From assembly GCF_003351225.1 (NCBI RefSeq), contig NZ_QQSY01000001.1, positions 1,586,824 through 1,650,823 of the forward strand: 64,000 nt of DNA, written 5' to 3'. Positions 26,012 to 36,507 of this stretch are shown here, piece after piece. Made by a program: the position numbers and the translations under genes. The stretch's first letter is position 1. Every line of letters begins with the position of its first letter. Origin of the DNA: Dyella solisilvae (lineage in GTDB: Bacteria; Pseudomonadota; Gammaproteobacteria; Xanthomonadales; Rhodanobacteraceae). The notes under the pieces are model-generated. The model saw nothing but the letters and a program-made list of their open reading frames with translations. It did no database searches and was not told the DNA's origin.

Positions 26012-27877
26012 TCAACGCGGCGAGCAGAAACAGTACGCGTAGACGTTCGTCCGTCCGGACTGCGCGCTGCGCAGCAACTTGAGTTCCGGGGCCAGCGTGT
26101 CGATGTGCGCGACCCAAGACGGCAGGCGCACGCCATAGACCTGCGCCGCTTGCACCATCGCGTTCTCGTTGAGGCCGATCAGGAACTGCTCCAGGCCACC
26201 GAGCGGCTCCTCGACATAACGCACCGGATACGCCTTGCCGAGCTTGGCGCGGCTGGCCGCCTCGCTGATGGCGTCGCCCAGGCCGCCCAATTGGTCGACC
26301 AGCCCGCGATCCAGCGCCTGCTGGCCGGTCCACACGCGCCCCTGCGCCACGGTGTCGACGGCGTCGTAGGCCTTGCCGCGGGCCTTGGCCACCTGGCCCA
26401 CGAAATCGCGATAGCCCTTGTCGATGGTCGCCTGGATGACTTGACCCACCTTGGGATCCAGCGGACGGGTAATGTCGAACGCGCCGGCCAGCGGCGCGGT
26501 GCCCACGCCGTCGCTCCGCACACCCAGCTTGTCGAGCGTGCCCGGCACGGTGAGCACCATGCCGAAGATGCCGATGGAACCGGTGATGGTGTTCGGCTCG
26601 GCGAAGATGCGATCGGCATTCATCGAGATCCAGTAACCGCCACTGGCGGCCACGTTGCCCATCGACACCACCACCGGAATGCCGGCCGCACGGGTCAGCG
26701 CCACTTCGCGCCGGATCTGCTCGGCCGCATAGACCTCGCCGCCCGGCGAGTTCACGCGCAACACCAGCGCCTTGGTGCGCTTGTCCTCGCGCGCGGCGCG
26801 CACCAGCGCGGCGGTCGATTCGCCACCCACCTCGCCCTGCGGCTGCTTGCCGCCGGAGATCTCGCCTTCGGCCACCACCACCGACACGCCGGGCGCGATG
26901 CCGGCGCTGTCGTCGGGAACGACCTCGCCATAGTTCTGCAGCGACACCTGGCGGAAGCTCTCGCCCTTCTTGCCGGCGGGCACGCCTTCCTTGCGCATCA
27001 TCGCTTCCAGCTCGGCCGGCGTGGCCAGGCCATCGACCAGGTGCTGGTCGAGTGAAAGCTGGCCGAGGTCGCCGCGCGAGCTGGCGATCTGGGCCGGCAG
27101 GCTGTCGATGTCGGTGCGCAGGGTGGCGGCGTCGAGCTTGCGCAGCTTGGCCACTTCATTGATGTAGGTGTCCCACAGCCCGCCCATCCAGAAGCTGTCC
27201 GCTTCCTTGGCTTCCGGCGAGGCGTGGTTGAGGATGTAAGGCTCGGCCGCGCTCTTGAACTGGCCCACGCGGAACAGGTGCACGTCCACGCCGAGCTTGT
27301 CGAGCAGGTCCTTGTAGAACAGCCGGTAGTTGGCCAGGCCGGTGATCATTACCCCGCCCTGCGGATCGACCAGGATGCGGTCGGCATGCGCGGCGAGGTA
27401 GTACTGCCCCTGGTCCAGGCTCGCGCCCCACACGATGACCGGCTTGCCGGCGGCGCGGAAGCGGTCGAGCGCCGCGCCCACTTCGCGCAGCGCGGCGAAG
27501 CCGCCGCCCTCGAGGTCATCGGGCAGCAGCAGGATGCGCGAGATGCGGTTGTCCTTGGCGGCGGTGTCGATGGCCGCCACCAGATCGCGCAGTTGCACCT
27601 GGCGCGGTGCATTGCCGGATAGGCGCGCCAGGGCGCGCTGCAGCGGATCGATGCTGTACTGCTCGACCAGCTCGCCCTTGGGCCTGATCACCAGCACGGT
27701 GTCGTTCTGGATATAGCGCGCGCCGCGGGCCCCGAGGTAACCGCCGAGCACGAGCAGCGCAAGGATGAAGAAGAAGAAGAAGAAGACCAGGTTGAGGATG
27801 ATCAGCCTGACCACGTTGATGCCACGCCCGAGGGCGCGGAGAAAAGCCCAGAAACCGTTGGGGCGACGTTCCGTCAT
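26012..27877 (-). CDS. sppA: Signal peptide peptidase SppA, 67-kDa type
   Basis: 621 aa, with an N-terminal membrane anchor (about 22-50) and two tandem peptidase-S49 repeats. The catalytic lysine is in the first repeat (VGQFKSAAEPY, equivalent to K209 of E. coli) and the serine nucleophile in the second (MGNVAASGGYWIS). The membrane-bound, tetrameric enzyme degrades cleaved signal peptides. The anchor contains six consecutive Phe codons, a TTC trinucleotide run (27767-27784). GAGG lies 8 nt before the ATG. Confidence 0.94.
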   Translation of the reverse strand: MTERRPNGFWAFLRALGRGINVVRLIILNLVFFFFFFILALLVLGGYLGARGARYIQNDTVLVIRPKGELVEQYSIDPLQRALARLSGNAPRQVQLRDLVAAIDTAAKDNRISRILLLPDDLEGGGFAALREVGAALDRFRAAGKPVIVWGASLDQGQYYLAAHADRILVDPQGGVMITGLANYRLFYKDLLDKLGVDVHLFRVGQFKSAAEPYILNHASPEAKEADSFWMGGLWDTYINEVAKLRKLDAATLRTDIDSLPAQIASSRGDLGQLSLDQHLVDGLATPAELEAMMRKEGVPAGKKGESFRQVSLQNYGEVVPDDSAGIAPGVSVVVAEGEISGGKQPQGEVGGESTAALVRAAREDKRTKALVLRVNSPGGEVYAAEQIRREVALTRAAGIPVVVSMGNVAASGGYWISMNADRIFAEPNTITGSIGIFGMVLTVPGTLDKLGVRSDGVGTAPLAGAFDITRPLDPKVGQVIQATIDKGYRDFVGQVAKARGKAYDAVDTVAQGRVWTGQQALDRGLVDQLGGLGDAISEAASRAKLGKAYPVRYVEEPLGGLEQFLIGLNENAMVQAAQVYGVRLPSWVAHIDTLAPELKLLRSAQSGRTNVYAYCFCSPR

Positions 27878-27942
27878 GCGAGGTTCCTCAGGAGGCCTGC
27901 AACAGCGTAGCGTTTCGCGCTGCGAAGGTCATGTGGTACTCG

Positions 27943-29310
27943 TCAGGCCGGCCTTCGCCATTTCTCACGAAACGCATTGCGCCAGAAGCGGGTGAACAAG
28001 AGCACCGCCGCCATGCTGAGGCCAGCGATCAGCCCCATCCACATGCCGCGCGCGCCCAGGCCCTGGCGGAACCCCAGCCACCAGCCCACCGGCATGCCCA
28101 CGCCCCAGTAGGCGAACAAGGTGATCACCATCGGCACGCGGGTGTCCTTGAGGCCGCGCAAGGCGCCATTGGAACTGACCTGGATGCCATCGGAGAACTG
28201 GAAGAAACCTGCCAGCAGCATCAGCTGCGCGGCCAGCGCGATCACCGCCGCGTCGTGGGTATACAGCCGCGCCAGCAGATGCGGGATGCCCAGCATCACC
28301 GAGGAGGACACGGTCTGCGCGCACAGCGCCAGCGCGATGCCGCAGAAGCCGGCGTAGCGAACGCCGCGCGCGTCCCCGCGGCCCACTGCATTACCCACGC
28401 GCACGGTGATGGCCATCGACAGGCCCAGCGGAATCATGAAGGCCACCGTGGCCACGCTCAGCGCCACCTGGTGGCTGGCCACCACCGTCTCGCCCAGGGT
28501 TGCGATAACCAGCGCCACCGCCACGAACAGGCCGCCTTCGGCGAGCAGGGTCACCGCCATGGGACCACCAATCTTGAGCAGATCCAGCAGCATCTTCGGC
28601 TTCGGCCAGGCGATGCCCTCGCGCAGGCCCAGGTCGCGGTAAGCCGGATGCAGCGCCACATACAGCGCAAAGCCCGCCATCTCCAGCCACAGCACGGTCG
28701 CCGTGGCGATGCCGCTGCCCAGCGAGCCGAGCGCCGGCAGGCCGAACTTGCCGTACATCAGGATGTAGCCGAGCGGCGCGAGGATCAGCAGTCCGCCGAA
28801 GCTGAAATACATCGAGGGGCGCGTCATCGACAGGCCCTCGGAGAGGCCGCGCAGCGCGAAATAGCTGGTCAGCGCCGGCCCTGCCCAACTGATCGCGTGC
28901 AGGAAGTGCATGACATCGGTGCGCAAGGTCGGCACCACGCCGATCCAGTCGAGCATCGGTGTGGCGTTGCGCACCAGGAACCACATGACGATGCCCATGC
29001 CCCAGGCCAGCCACAGCGCCTGCACGAACACGGCGCCCACTTCGTGGCGGCGGCCGGCGCCATCGAGCTGCGCTACTGACGGTGGCACCGCCATCATCAT
29101 GCCGAGACCGCTGACCAGGGCCAGCGCCCAGATGCTGACGGCCGTGGTGACGGCCGCCTGCACATGCGCGCTGAGGTGACCGGCCAGTACGGCGTCCACG
29201 AAGTTCGGACCCACCGCGGCAAGCTGCGCGGCAATGAGAGGCAGGGCAAGGCGCACCGTGGCGCCGACCTCGTGCGCCACCCTGGCGCGATCGGGGCGTA
29301 AAGACAACAT
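27943..29310 (-). CDS. MATE-family multidrug/Na+ exporter
   Basis: 455 aa with about 12 transmembrane helices in two MatE halves; the first contains PLIAAQLAAVGPNFVDAVLAGHLS and the second GGPMAVTLLAEGGLFVAVALVIATLGE. This is the NorM-like cluster, which exports cationic drugs in exchange for Na+ or H+. The start at 29310 has AGGAG about 9 nt upstream; a longer in-frame upstream extension is not credible. It is divergent from the DUF3667 gene. Confidence 0.9.
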   Translation of the reverse strand: MLSLRPDRARVAHEVGATVRLALPLIAAQLAAVGPNFVDAVLAGHLSAHVQAAVTTAVSIWALALVSGLGMMMAVPPSVAQLDGAGRRHEVGAVFVQALWLAWGMGIVMWFLVRNATPMLDWIGVVPTLRTDVMHFLHAISWAGPALTSYFALRGLSEGLSMTRPSMYFSFGGLLILAPLGYILMYGKFGLPALGSLGSGIATATVLWLEMAGFALYVALHPAYRDLGLREGIAWPKPKMLLDLLKIGGPMAVTLLAEGGLFVAVALVIATLGETVVASHQVALSVATVAFMIPLGLSMAITVRVGNAVGRGDARGVRYAGFCGIALALCAQTVSSSVMLGIPHLLARLYTHDAAVIALAAQLMLLAGFFQFSDGIQVSSNGALRGLKDTRVPMVITLFAYWGVGMPVGWWLGFRQGLGARGMWMGLIAGLSMAAVLLFTRFWRNAFREKWRRPA

Positions 29311-29462
29311 AGGGGAGACTCCTGGAGGCGACAGTCTACAGGAGTCATGCCGGGGGCCTTCCGGCGGGCCTGGGTCACAACCAGGCGATCCGGGCGGGCC
29401 GGCAGCTGCCGCTGTCACCGGCTTATGCCAAGATCCCGGGCTGATCCGCTCGGGGGAGACAC

Positions 29463-30584
29463 ATGAAGAAGGAACTGGTGTCGTTCGAGGGCGTGCACTG
29501 CGCCAATTGCAGTGCGCCCATGCAGGGTGAGTTCTGCCATGAGTGCGGACAGTCCATCCATACCGTGCTGCGCCCCATGCATCACATGGTGGAGGACACA
29601 CTGGACATGGTGTTTCACGTGGACGGCCGCGTATTCCACACGCTGCCGCCGCTGTTCCTGCGTCCGGGCTTCCTCACGATGGAATATTTCGCCGGGCGTC
29701 GGCAGCGCTACGTGGCGCCGTTCCGCCTGATGTTCGTGCTGTCCCTGCTGGCGTTCTTCGTGTGCCACCTGGCGGTGGACAACCTGGACATCATGAAGGT
29801 CCAGACGGAGGCCAGCGCCGGTACCGGCAATTTCGCCAAGGACCTCACGCCCAGCGACGTGCGAGCGCGTTTCGAGCAGGAGCGCAAGGATATGTTGCAG
29901 CAGTCGGGGCAATCCACGACGACTGGCAACAAGGTATTCAACAAGCTGGTCGAGATCGAACGCGATCACGCCAACCATCGCCTGTCCGAGCTGGGCGCCC
30001 GACCAATCCCCGCCGAGTCCAACCCGGACATCGGCTTCGAATCGAAACCAGTAAATATTAGCTGGCTGCCCGACGCACTCAATCACAGCCTCACTCGCTC
30101 TGCCGCCCGTGCAGCGGCCAATGTGATGGCCATGAAGAACGGCGGCGAACAAGGCGCCGAGGCGAGGGAGCGCATGGTTGCCTCGACGTTCCACGTGCTG
30201 CCGCAGACCATGTTCGTACTGATGCCGCTGTTCGCCCTGCTGCTGAAGTTCACCTATATCTTCAAGCGCCGGCTGTACATGGAACACCTCATCGTGGCCC
30301 TGCACAGCCATGCATTCCTGTTCCTGACGCTGCTGCTCGGCATGCTGCTGTACCTGCTGCACGGCTGGGTAGCCACCCACGCTGCCTGGTCGGGTGGACT
30401 GTTCCGGGTCATGGGATGGGCGCTGGAAATCTGGTCGCTGCTCTACCTGCTGCTCATGCAGAAACGCGTGTATCGCCAGGGCTGGTTCATGACCCTCGTG
30501 AAGTACGGTTTCCTGGGCTGGGTCTATTTCACGATGGTCAGCGTTGCGGTCGTTTGCGCCGCCGCGCTGGGTATGACGAACTGA
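29463..30584 (+). CDS. DUF3667 membrane protein with zinc ribbon
   Basis: 373 aa. The N-terminal zinc ribbon C-x2-C...C-x2-CGQ (CANCSAPMQGEFCHECGQ, residues 13-30) and the following PMHHMVEDTLDMVFHVDGRVFHTLPPLFLRPG match DUF3667. Several transmembrane helices follow: one around residue 90-108 and four in the C-terminal half (about 255-370). Function is not established. The central part (about 115-235) is soluble and charged. A good ribosome site (GGGGGAGAC) precedes the ATG at 29463. Confidence 0.82.
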   Translation: MKKELVSFEGVHCANCSAPMQGEFCHECGQSIHTVLRPMHHMVEDTLDMVFHVDGRVFHTLPPLFLRPGFLTMEYFAGRRQRYVAPFRLMFVLSLLAFFVCHLAVDNLDIMKVQTEASAGTGNFAKDLTPSDVRARFEQERKDMLQQSGQSTTTGNKVFNKLVEIERDHANHRLSELGARPIPAESNPDIGFESKPVNISWLPDALNHSLTRSAARAAANVMAMKNGGEQGAEARERMVASTFHVLPQTMFVLMPLFALLLKFTYIFKRRLYMEHLIVALHSHAFLFLTLLLGMLLYLLHGWVATHAAWSGGLFRVMGWALEIWSLLYLLLMQKRVYRQGWFMTLVKYGFLGWVYFTMVSVAVVCAAALGMTN

Positions 30585-31055
30585 AGCGCCAGCCCAGCCA
30601 CTTTTGTGACACAAATCACACACAAACCGCGCAACGGCGCGGGTTTGCGACGGCTTTTCGACACGCCCGGCCGGGGTTTTACACAGCGTCATGTACCTGT
30701 CAAGGCAGGTCTCCCGCCTATGGCAATTGTATGAACGCCAGCCGATTGGCCCGTGTAAGTCACTGAATTTTCGCTGTCTTTTTTCATGGTTAAAAGTTGT
30801 ACAGGACGTCATGAAGGGCGATTTCATGCGCCTGAAAGGCCTCCTTCAACGCACGATCCACAGACTTATCCACAGGTGCTGTGGATAAACGCAAAAGCGC
30901 CCTAGGGAGAGCCACTTAGGTCCGCTTCCTAGATGACACGGCAGCAACCCCCGGCAAGCCCCGGCGGCCCCACCATTCGCCACCGCATTGCCGCCGCTCC
31001 CCGTACCGCCGCGCTGGATAACAGGACGGTTACACTGAGCCGCCACGAGGTATCC
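30585..31055. other. Gap holding a DnaA-box palindrome before priA
   Basis: This 471-bp stretch has no credible gene. A bulged GC hairpin (about 30622-30650, CAAACCGCGC / GCGCGGGTTTG) follows the DUF3667 stop and may terminate it. Further on is a perfect palindrome made of two consensus DnaA boxes (see the separate entry), then the leader of priA. AT-richer sequence around 30760-30810 probably includes a promoter, which I could not assign. Confidence 0.5.
30866..30888. promoter_or_regulatory. Palindromic pair of consensus DnaA boxes
   Basis: TTATCCACA (30866-30874) and its exact reverse complement TGTGGATAA (30880-30888) face each other around five bases; counting the flanking G/C the arms are 10 bp with a 3-bp spacer. 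Both match the E. coli DnaA consensus without mismatch. A third, weaker box (ATCCACA) lies at 30856-30862. The site is 168 bp upstream of the priA start codon. DnaA control of priA is inferred from position only. Confidence 0.6.
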
Positions 31056-33224
<2,169 letters not shown>

Positions 33225-33407
33225 ATCCGGGGCGGCACGCCACCTGAATAATCCGCGCGGAGCGACGGGCCACGCCATTCTCCCGCACGTACGAGACTGG
33301 CCCGATTCGAGCGGCGGCCATATGGACGGCTAAGCGCGAAGTCGCGTCCAAACTGAAGCGACCCTTGCCCTGCGCGCGATTGCATGGAAAATCAGAGGTT
33401 CACCCCG

Positions 33408-34373
33408 ATGGATACCGCTGTGTCTTCCCAACTCGAACAACTGCGCCAGTACACCACCGTCGTCGCTGATACCGGCGACATCGAAGCCATCGCCCGCTGG
33501 AAGCCAGTGGACGCCACCACCAACCCGTCGTTGCTGCTCAAGGCGGTCGAGAATCCGGCGTATGCGCCGTTGATCGAAGAGTCCATCGCCTGGGCGAAGG
33601 GCAAGAGCAATTCGCGTGAGCAGCAGCTCGCCGACGCCAGCGATCATCTCGCCGTCGCCGTCGGCCGCAAGATCGTCGAACTGGTGCCGGGCCGAGTGTC
33701 CACCGAAGTCGATGCGCGCCTGTCGTTCGACGTGGACGCCTCCATCGCCAAGGCTGAGCGCCTGGTCGGGCTGTACGAGGAAGCGGGCGTGAAGCGCGAC
33801 CGCATCCTGATCAAGCTGGCCTCCACCTGGGAAGGCATTCGCGCCGCCGAGCTGCTGGAAAAGCGCGGCATCCAGTGCAACCTCACCCTGCTGTTCTCGT
33901 TCGAGCAGGCCGTGGCATGCGCCGAGGCCGGCGTGTTCCTGATCTCGCCCTTCGTCGGCCGCATCATGGATTGGTACGTGACCAACACCGCGACCAAGAC
34001 CTACGCGCCGGAAGAAGATCCGGGCGTGAAGTCGGTGCGCCGCATCTACAGCTGGTACAAGCAGCACGGTTTCCACACCGTCGTGATGGGCGCCAGCTTC
34101 CGCAACATCGGCCAGATCCAGGCGCTCGCGGGCTGCGACCGCCTCACCATCAGCCCGGACCTGCTGGAAAAGCTCGACCACGACAACTCCCCGCTCCCGC
34201 GCGCGCTGACCGATGCCGGCGCCACCGACGCCAAGCCGACGCCGATCACCGAAGCCGGCTTCCGCTGGGGCCACAACGAAGATCCGATGGCCACCGACAA
34301 GCTCGCCGACGGCATCCGCAAATTCGCCGTCGACCAGCGCAAGCTGGAAGCGTTGCTGACGGCGAAGCTCTGA
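33408..34373 (+). CDS. tal: Transaldolase
   Basis: 321 aa, very similar to TalB-type transaldolases (about 317 aa). The Schiff-base lysine is in [13 protein letters not shown] (about residue 136), with the signature [12 protein letters not shown] near the N-terminus and the C-terminal [23 protein letters not shown]. It catalyses transfer of dihydroxyacetone between sedoheptulose 7-phosphate and glyceraldehyde 3-phosphate in the pentose phosphate pathway. The ATG at 33408 has AGAGG upstream; the ATG at 33384 does not. Confidence 0.97.
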   Translation: MDTAVSSQLEQLRQYTTVVADTGDIEAIARWKPVDATTNPSLLLKAVENPAYAPLIEESIAWAKGKSNSREQQLADASDHLAVAVGRKIVELVPGRVSTEVDARLSFDVDASIAKAERLVGLYEEAGVKRDRILIKLASTWEGIRAAELLEKRGIQCNLTLLFSFEQAVACAEAGVFLISPFVGRIMDWYVTNTATKTYAPEEDPGVKSVRRIYSWYKQHGFHTVVMGASFRNIGQIQALAGCDRLTISPDLLEKLDHDNSPLPRALTDAGATDAKPTPITEAGFRWGHNEDPMATDKLADGIRKFAVDQRKLEALLTAKL

Positions 34374-34448
34374 GAACCTAAGCACTGAGAGCAATGGGGG
34401 CCGTCGCAAGACTGGCCCCTCACCACCGTGAAGGTGGCAATGCCCCAA

Positions 34449-34471
34449 CCCTCTCCCCGAAGGGGAGAGGG
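34449..34471. terminator. GC hairpin downstream of tal
   Basis: A perfect 10-bp stem CCCTCTCCCC / GGGGAGAGGG with a GAA loop, 75 bp after the transaldolase stop. There is no T-tract, so it may be a dispersed repeat hairpin that protects or ends the tal transcript, not a classical terminator. Confidence 0.5.
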
Positions 34472-34543
34472 AGCAAGGGCGGCGTAGAGTGGAGCATCAG
34501 CCACACTGTGCTTTAAGTCCTCAGTACGACGACGCCCCGCGGG

Positions 34544-34711
34544 GTAGCCGCTGTCCGCGAGGTAGCACGCGTCGAGTTCGGCTTGCCGCAGTCGCCAAGG
34601 CTTGTATGCCATGCAGCGCTGCGCCCCCTCTTCGTCATGGCGCGTTGCGGCGTAGCCGCTGTCCCTGAGGTAGCACGTCACCGATCCGGCTAGCCGCAGT
34701 CGGCCAATCTT
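34544..34711. repeat. Two direct repeats in the tal/efflux gap
   Basis: Units at 34544-34602 and 34652-34711 (offset 108 bp) share GTAGCCGCTGTCC, GAGGTAGCACG and GCCGCAGTCG blocks, roughly three quarters identical by eye. Read on the minus strand they give a repeated peptide-like pattern (CYLRDSGY / CYLADSGY), but stop positions and lack of a ribosome site argue against a gene. They look like a dispersed intergenic repeat. Confidence 0.55.
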
Positions 34712-34757
34712 GGATCTCACATATCGCTACGAGCCTTTAAGGCCATTTCTTTGGGTT

Positions 34758-34785
34758 ACTTTTCTTTGGGCCAGCAAAGAAAAGT
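34758..34785. repeat. Perfect A/T-rich hairpin repeat
   Basis: ACTTTTCTTT (34758-34767) and AAAGAAAAGT (34776-34785) form a perfect 10-bp stem around GGGCCAGC. The wider context (TTTGGGTTACTTTTC...) has the look of the dispersed repeats common in Xanthomonadales intergenic regions. Confidence 0.55.
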
Positions 34786-34872
34786 GACTCGAGCGCCGGC
34801 AGGTGATCGAAACGCCCGCCGCGTAGGCGGCACGCTGGCGAAATCGCGCCAACAGAGCCCAAAGCAAAGTCA

Positions 34873-34900
34873 CTGGACCCCAGCCTTCGCTGGGGTGACG
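34873..34900. repeat. REP-like hairpin, copy 1
   Basis: A 28-base unit that reads, on the minus strand, CGTCACCCCAGCGAAGGCTG followed by GGGTCCAG, forming a CCCCAGC/GCTGGGG stem. The same family occurs at 47741-47821 and 62398-62454, with paired (compensatory) base changes in the stem. Confidence 0.6.
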
Positions 34901-34987
34901 GGCGCGAAGCGTGAGGCCATTCGGATGACTCGCTGCACTCCTTCGACGGCGGCGCCCACAAAACCGCATCAACCCGAATAGCCATCC

Positions 34988-35014
34988 AAAAAAAGGGGCC
35001 GCACAAGCGACCCC
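34988..35014 (-). terminator. Intrinsic terminator of the RND efflux operon
   Basis: On the minus strand GGGGTCGC and GCGGCCCC form an 8-bp stem (one G-T pair) with a TTGT loop, followed by seven T residues. It lies 29 bp beyond the stop of the outer-membrane factor gene. Confidence 0.9.
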
Positions 35015-35043
35015 ATCCTTCATTCGCGGAACATCGCGAACCC

Positions 35044-36507
35044 CTACTTCATCCCGACCGCCTTCGCGTCCTCCGCCAGATGCTGCGTCGAGATGTCATC
35101 CACCTGCCAGCCACCACCCAGCGCGCGCACCAGCTGCACGCTCGCCCGCAGCTGGTTCGCCTGCAGCGACAGCAGGCCAAGGTGCGCGTTCAGCGAGTCG
35201 ACCTGCGCGGTGACCACATCCAGGTAGCTGTTGGCGCCCTGCTTGTAGAGCGCCAGCGCCAACTTCAGCGTGCGATCCGCCGCCGTCGTGGCGTCCTGCT
35301 GGTCGACCAGCGCGTTGCCGTAGTTGTTGAGCAAAGACTGGTTGTCCTCCACCTGCTGGAATGCGGTGAGCACCGCGCTGCGGTAGTTCGCGCTGGCCTC
35401 GTCAAACGCCGCGTGCGCCGACGCCACTTGCGCGCGACGACGACCGCCGTCGAACACATTCATCAACAGGTTCGGTCCCAAGGCCCACAACGCGCTGGGC
35501 GCCGTCAGCAGATTGCCCCAGCTGCCACTGTCGTAGCCACCGCCGGCGCTCAGGGTCAGCGAGGGGAAGAACGCGGATCGGGCGACGCCGATCTGCGCAT
35601 TCGCTTCCGCCGTGCGGCGCTCGGCCGCCGCGATGTCGGGACGACGCTCCAGCAAGGTGGACGGCAGGCCCACCGGGATCACCGGCAGATTGGGCAGGTC
35701 GGTCTTCGGATCCAGCGTAAAGCTCGAAGCGGGTTGGCCAACCAGCACCGCGATCGCATGCAGCAACACGTCACGCTGCGCCTTGGTCTGCGACAGCTCC
35801 GAGCGCGTAGCCGACAGCTGCGTCTGGGCGCGGTCCACATCGAGGCCGGATACGGCGCCACCCTCATGCAGCGTCTTGGTCAGCTGCAATGCGCGCTGGT
35901 AGGCGTCGACGGTCTTCTGCAGCAGGTCGATCTGACGATCCACCCCGACCAACTGCACGTAACTGTCCGCCAGCGACGCTTCCAGGCTCAGGCGCACCGA
36001 GGCGAGATCGGCGGCCGAGGCCTGCATCGACGCCCGGCCGGCTGCGACGTTGTCATGCACGCGGCCCCACAGGTCCACCTCGTAGGTGGCCTGCCCCGTC
36101 ACCGAAAACTGGTTGTAGTACTCCGGCGAGGTGGCGCCATGCAGCGGCGCGTTCAACGACTGGCGATTGCGCTGTGCGCCGAAGCCCGCGGACACCTGCG
36201 GGAACAGATCCGCGCGCACCTGCGCCAGGAAGTCGCGCGACTGCTCGTAACTCGCAAACGCCGCGGCGAGATCGGCGTTATGCGCGATGAGCTGGTCTTC
36301 CAGCTCGTTCAGGCGCGCATCGCCGTACAGTTTCCACCAGCCCTCGCGCGGCAACTGGTCGGCGGGCGCAGCGGTGGTCCACGGACCGGCCGACTGGTAG
36401 TGCTCGGCGACCGGCGCCTCGGGCTGCTTGTAAGCAGGCGCCAGCGAACACGCGCCGACGCTCAGCGCGGCCGCGATGGCGAAGACGAGACGCTCAGGCT
36501 TTTTCAT
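35044..36507 (-). CDS. RND efflux outer-membrane factor (NodT/TolC-like lipoprotein)
   Basis: 487 aa. A signal peptide with lipobox (LSVGAC, cysteine near residue 18 of MKKPERLVFAIAAALSVGAC) is followed by SLAPAYKQP, typical of NodT-family outer-membrane factors. Two OEP repeats form the barrel and alpha tunnel, with GVARSAFFPSLTLSAGGGYDSG and related motifs. It is the exit duct of a tripartite pump. The start at 36507 overlaps the 3' end of the adaptor gene by 14 bp, and it is the last gene of the operon, followed by a strong terminator. Confidence 0.92.
   Translation of the reverse strand: MKKPERLVFAIAAALSVGACSLAPAYKQPEAPVAEHYQSAGPWTTAAPADQLPREGWWKLYGDARLNELEDQLIAHNADLAAAFASYEQSRDFLAQVRADLFPQVSAGFGAQRNRQSLNAPLHGATSPEYYNQFSVTGQATYEVDLWGRVHDNVAAGRASMQASAADLASVRLSLEASLADSYVQLVGVDRQIDLLQKTVDAYQRALQLTKTLHEGGAVSGLDVDRAQTQLSATRSELSQTKAQRDVLLHAIAVLVGQPASSFTLDPKTDLPNLPVIPVGLPSTLLERRPDIAAAERRTAEANAQIGVARSAFFPSLTLSAGGGYDSGSWGNLLTAPSALWALGPNLLMNVFDGGRRRAQVASAHAAFDEASANYRSAVLTAFQQVEDNQSLLNNYGNALVDQQDATTAADRTLKLALALYKQGANSYLDVVTAQVDSLNAHLGLLSLQANQLRASVQLVRALGGGWQVDDISTQHLAEDAKAVGMK

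Noticed and set aside
34046-34720. Minus-strand ORF containing a repeated CYLxDSGY peptide
   Set aside because: It overlaps the transaldolase gene, has no ribosome site, and the peptide repeat simply mirrors the intergenic DNA repeats.
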